A DNA stretch of 9,185 nt from Bacteroidota bacterium (GTDB taxonomy: Bacteria > Bacteroidota > Ignavibacteria > Kapaibacteriales > UBA2268): assembly GCA_024280675.1 (NCBI GenBank), contig JAJRPT010000092.1, positions 1 to 9,185 on the forward strand. Reading direction: 5' to 3'. Shown here piece after piece: positions 7,565 through 9,185 of the stretch. The notes under the pieces were generated by a model, which saw only the letters and a program-made list of their open reading frames with translations, did not search any database and had not been told where the DNA came from. The position numbers were made by a program, and so were the translations under genes. Every line of letters starts with the position of its first letter. Within the stretch, counting starts at the first letter, position 1.

Positions 7565-8566
7565 ATGGCAATAACATATAAAGATGCGGGAGTGGATATT
7601 TCAGCGGGTGAAGAGTTAGTCGATGCAATTAAACCGCTTGTCAAATCAACTCACAACAAAAATGTACTCTCCAATATTGGACTCTTTGGTGGCTTCTACG
7701 AAGCAGACTTCTCTGAATACAAACGACCTATTTTAGTTTCTTCGGTAGATGGGGTGGGGACAAAGCTCAAAGTTGCTTATGCCACCGCGCGCCATGACAC
7801 AGTAGGGCAATGTCTTGTCAATCATTGTGTCGGTGACATTCTTTGTTGCGGAGCAAAACCACTTTTCTTCCTTGATTATTTCGCAACAGGAAAGCTAGAA
7901 CAGAATGTTGGAGTTGAAGTGATTAAAGGATTTGCCAAGGCTTGCATTGAAAACGATTGTGCATTAATTGGCGGTGAGACGGCCGAGATGCCCTCGATTT
8001 ACAAAGATGGTGAATATGATCTTGGTGGAACTATCGTAGGCATTGTGGACAAAGATAAGTCCATTGATGGCTCTAAAATAGAAGTTGGCGATGTGATGAT
8101 TGGTCTTAGGTCTTCGGGGCTTCACACCAATGGCTACAGCTTGGCTCGTCATGTCCTCTTCCAAAAGCATGACCCAAATGATTTTATCGAAGAGTTTGGC
8201 AAGACCCTGGGCGAGGAACTCCTTTCTGTACACATTTCATATCTTAACGAAGTCCATCCACTTGCCCAGAACGGTCTGCTCAATGGAATTTCTCATATAA
8301 CTGGTGGCGGGATTGTGGGCAATACTAAGCGAATTCTTGCCGATGGATTTTCTATGGATATTGACTGGAATGCTTGGGATTCTTTGCCAATTTTTGATAT
8401 GATACAAAAAGAGGGTGCTATTGAAGAGTCGGAAATGCGTCATGTTTTTAACCTTGGGATAGGTATGATTCTCATAGTTAATCCTGAGAATGTCGATGAG
8501 GTCAAACGCCAAACAGCAATTTATTCGCCAGTTGAAATGGGTAAAATTGTTGCTTCTAAAAATTAA
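7565..8566 (+). CDS. purM: phosphoribosylformylglycinamidine cyclo-ligase (AIR synthetase)
   Basis: The 333-residue protein is near the usual length of about 340-345. PurM closes formylglycinamidine ribonucleotide to aminoimidazole ribonucleotide with ATP, the fifth step of purine synthesis, in the cytoplasm. Visible blocks are YKDAGVDI near the N-terminus, SVDGVGTKLKVA (60-71), PLFFLDYFATGKL (99-111), GGETAEMPSIY (136-146), GLRSSGLHTNGYSLAR (180-195), HITGGGIVGNTKRIL (244-258) and HVFNLGIGMILIV (293-305). In the usual VNDI segment, Asn is replaced by Gly (CVGDILCCGAKP, 88-99), a mild departure from most homologues. It follows fhs by 59 bp, so co-transcription is likely. That gap also contains TATAAT at 7525-7530, but without a clear -35 box an internal promoter is only a possibility. 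The link to fhs is metabolic: the pathway consumes 10-formyl-THF. Confidence 0.97.
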   Translation: MAITYKDAGVDISAGEELVDAIKPLVKSTHNKNVLSNIGLFGGFYEADFSEYKRPILVSSVDGVGTKLKVAYATARHDTVGQCLVNHCVGDILCCGAKPLFFLDYFATGKLEQNVGVEVIKGFAKACIENDCALIGGETAEMPSIYKDGEYDLGGTIVGIVDKDKSIDGSKIEVGDVMIGLRSSGLHTNGYSLARHVLFQKHDPNDFIEEFGKTLGEELLSVHISYLNEVHPLAQNGLLNGISHITGGGIVGNTKRILADGFSMDIDWNAWDSLPIFDMIQKEGAIEESEMRHVFNLGIGMILIVNPENVDEVKRQTAIYSPVEMGKIVASKN

Positions 8567-8644
8567 TAATATTTTTTTAAAACTAGCCCTCTTTATTGAT
8601 AAATCGTGAAATATAAATCAACTTTTAACGTTTCAGACAAAAAC

Positions 8645-8650
8645 AGAGGA
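8645..8650 (+). promoter_or_regulatory. ribosome binding site of antitoxin gene
   Basis: AGAGGA sits 8 nt before ATG 8659. It is the clearest Shine-Dalgarno-like sequence in the window; the other genes have weak or no matches. It supports this ATG and suggests relatively strong translation of the antitoxin, as expected for the first gene of a toxin-antitoxin pair. Confidence 0.5.
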
Positions 8651-8658
8651 AATTTTTA

Positions 8659-8886
8659 ATGGTAGTTCAACAACGGAAACGAAATTTAATTAACAAAATT
8701 ATCTCAAGTGAGGATGAATCTTTAATTGAGGATTTAGAACTTTTGATGGGGATAGACAATAATAAATTCAAGAGATATACGATTTCTGAACTGAAGGAAT
8801 ATTTAAAACAATCTGAGCGAAATATTGTTGAGGGAGATACTTCTGATTCAGAGGATGTAGAAAAAGTAATAAAGTCTTGGTTGTGA
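8659..8886 (+). CDS. putative type II antitoxin
   Basis: The 75-residue protein is predicted to be highly charged and helical. Residues 7-31 form an amphipathic segment (LINKIISSEDESLIEDLELL). A YTISELKEYLKQSE segment (40-53) and an acidic C-terminus with SEDVEKVIKSW (64-74) follow. This order (LI-KI, LL, Y-x-x-x-E-x-x-x-x-L, then E-G-x-x-S-x-E-D-V) resembles short antitoxins paired with RelE/ParE toxins in Bacteroidota and relatives. No classical ribbon-helix-helix or helix-turn-helix domain can be assigned by eye, so whether it represses its own promoter is uncertain. The toxin gene starts within its last codons (GTGA overlap, 8883-8886). It begins 92 bp after purM. The identification rests mainly on the partner gene and gene order. 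Confidence 0.75.
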   Translation: MVVQQRKRNLINKIISSEDESLIEDLELLMGIDNNKFKRYTISELKEYLKQSERNIVEGDTSDSEDVEKVIKSWL

Positions 8887-9176
8887 AAATAATATGGACA
8901 AATCAGTCTTTACTTTTGCTCAAGGAGATTTTTGACTATTACAATAAAAGGGTAAGCAAAAGGCTAGCCTACAAAATTGTAAATGAAATTAGTGAAAGAT
9001 TAGAGATGTTGATTGTTTTCCCAGAAGCAGGTAAAATTGAAAAAGAATTGTCAGGCCTCCACAAATACAGAAGTATTATTTTGGGTAATTACAAGATAAT
9101 ATATTCAGTCAGAAAAGATATTTATATTCATCTAGTCTTTGGTTTTAGAAGAAATCCGAAAAACCTTGAATTATAA
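8883..9176 (+). CDS. RelE/ParE-family toxin
   Basis: From GTG 8883 the protein has 97 residues, typical for the family. The features are KIIWTNQSLLLLKEIFDYY (2-20), a helical hairpin up to about residue 45, FPEAGKIEKEL (46-56), HKYRSIILGNYKIIYSV (60-76) and VFGFRRNPKNL (85-95). The YKIIY strand and the terminal F-x-x-R-x-NP motif are hallmarks of RelE/ParE toxins. RelE members cut mRNA on the ribosome and ParE members poison gyrase; the sequence alone does not tell which applies. A TTG at 8877 would give a longer start, but GTG 8883 yields the standard KIIW opening and the 4-bp GTGA overlap common in coupled pairs. The gene appears complete, with Arg89 and Arg90 in the motif, so an active toxin is plausible. 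Confidence 0.9.
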   Translation: MKIIWTNQSLLLLKEIFDYYNKRVSKRLAYKIVNEISERLEMLIVFPEAGKIEKELSGLHKYRSIILGNYKIIYSVRKDIYIHLVFGFRRNPKNLEL

Positions 9177-9185
9177 ATATTTGTT

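Noticed and set aside
8607..8635. TGAAA/TTTCA inverted repeat as an operator of the toxin-antitoxin pair
   Set aside because: The arms are only 5 bp and 19 nt apart in AT-rich DNA, which is too weak to call.

Overview
The window is AT-rich with very AT-rich spacers. Likely start codons are ATG, TTG and GTG, and Shine-Dalgarno sequences are mostly weak. This, together with family resemblance (the flavin-reductase-like protein, secreted tail-fibre-domain proteins of the 'GPMAQDF' type, and a short antitoxin/RelE pair), points to a chromosomal segment of a Bacteroidota or related FCB-group bacterium. That placement is inference; there is no rRNA or marker gene here to settle it. No tRNA, rRNA, CRISPR array, insertion sequence or phage structural cluster was found.

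Layout. (1) 137-1111 (+): a flavin-reductase-like FMN-binding split-barrel protein with a C-terminal extension of about 80 residues that I do not recognise. (2) 1115-5411 (-): two large tandem paralogous genes, overlapping by 11 bp and facing gene 1 across a 3-bp gap. Each encodes an exported fibre-like protein of about 717 residues: signal peptide, tail-fibre-like N-terminal module, long glycine-rich repeat region, then a C-terminal peptidase S74 intramolecular chaperone domain with its Ser/Lys pair intact. The repeat region grades into YadA-head-type repeats in the first protein. (3) 5412-5777: a 366-bp divergent intergenic region. (4) 5778-8566 (+): fhs (formate-tetrahydrofolate ligase) and purM (AIR synthetase), a likely one-carbon/purine operon. 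(5) 8659-9176 (+): a small type II toxin-antitoxin pair, a putative antitoxin followed by a RelE/ParE-family toxin that overlaps it by 4 bp.

The most interesting part is the pair of fibre genes. Their N-terminal and C-terminal modules align closely (residues 25-140 without a gap), but the central repeats have diverged in period. The first protein uses 15-residue coils grouped in 30-residue pairs. The second uses 17-residue coils grouped in 34-residue pairs and is rich in Asp/Asn (GGDDNDIN). They look like trimeric, self-processing surface or secreted fibres made by a cell rather than a phage, probably co-translated. Localisation, self-cleavage and function are predictions from family knowledge.

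The metabolic genes are ordinary. Fhs makes 10-formyl-THF, which purine synthesis consumes, and PurM catalyses the fifth step of that pathway, so their adjacency is coherent. Nothing in the sequence ties the fibre genes to the purine genes or to the toxin-antitoxin pair.
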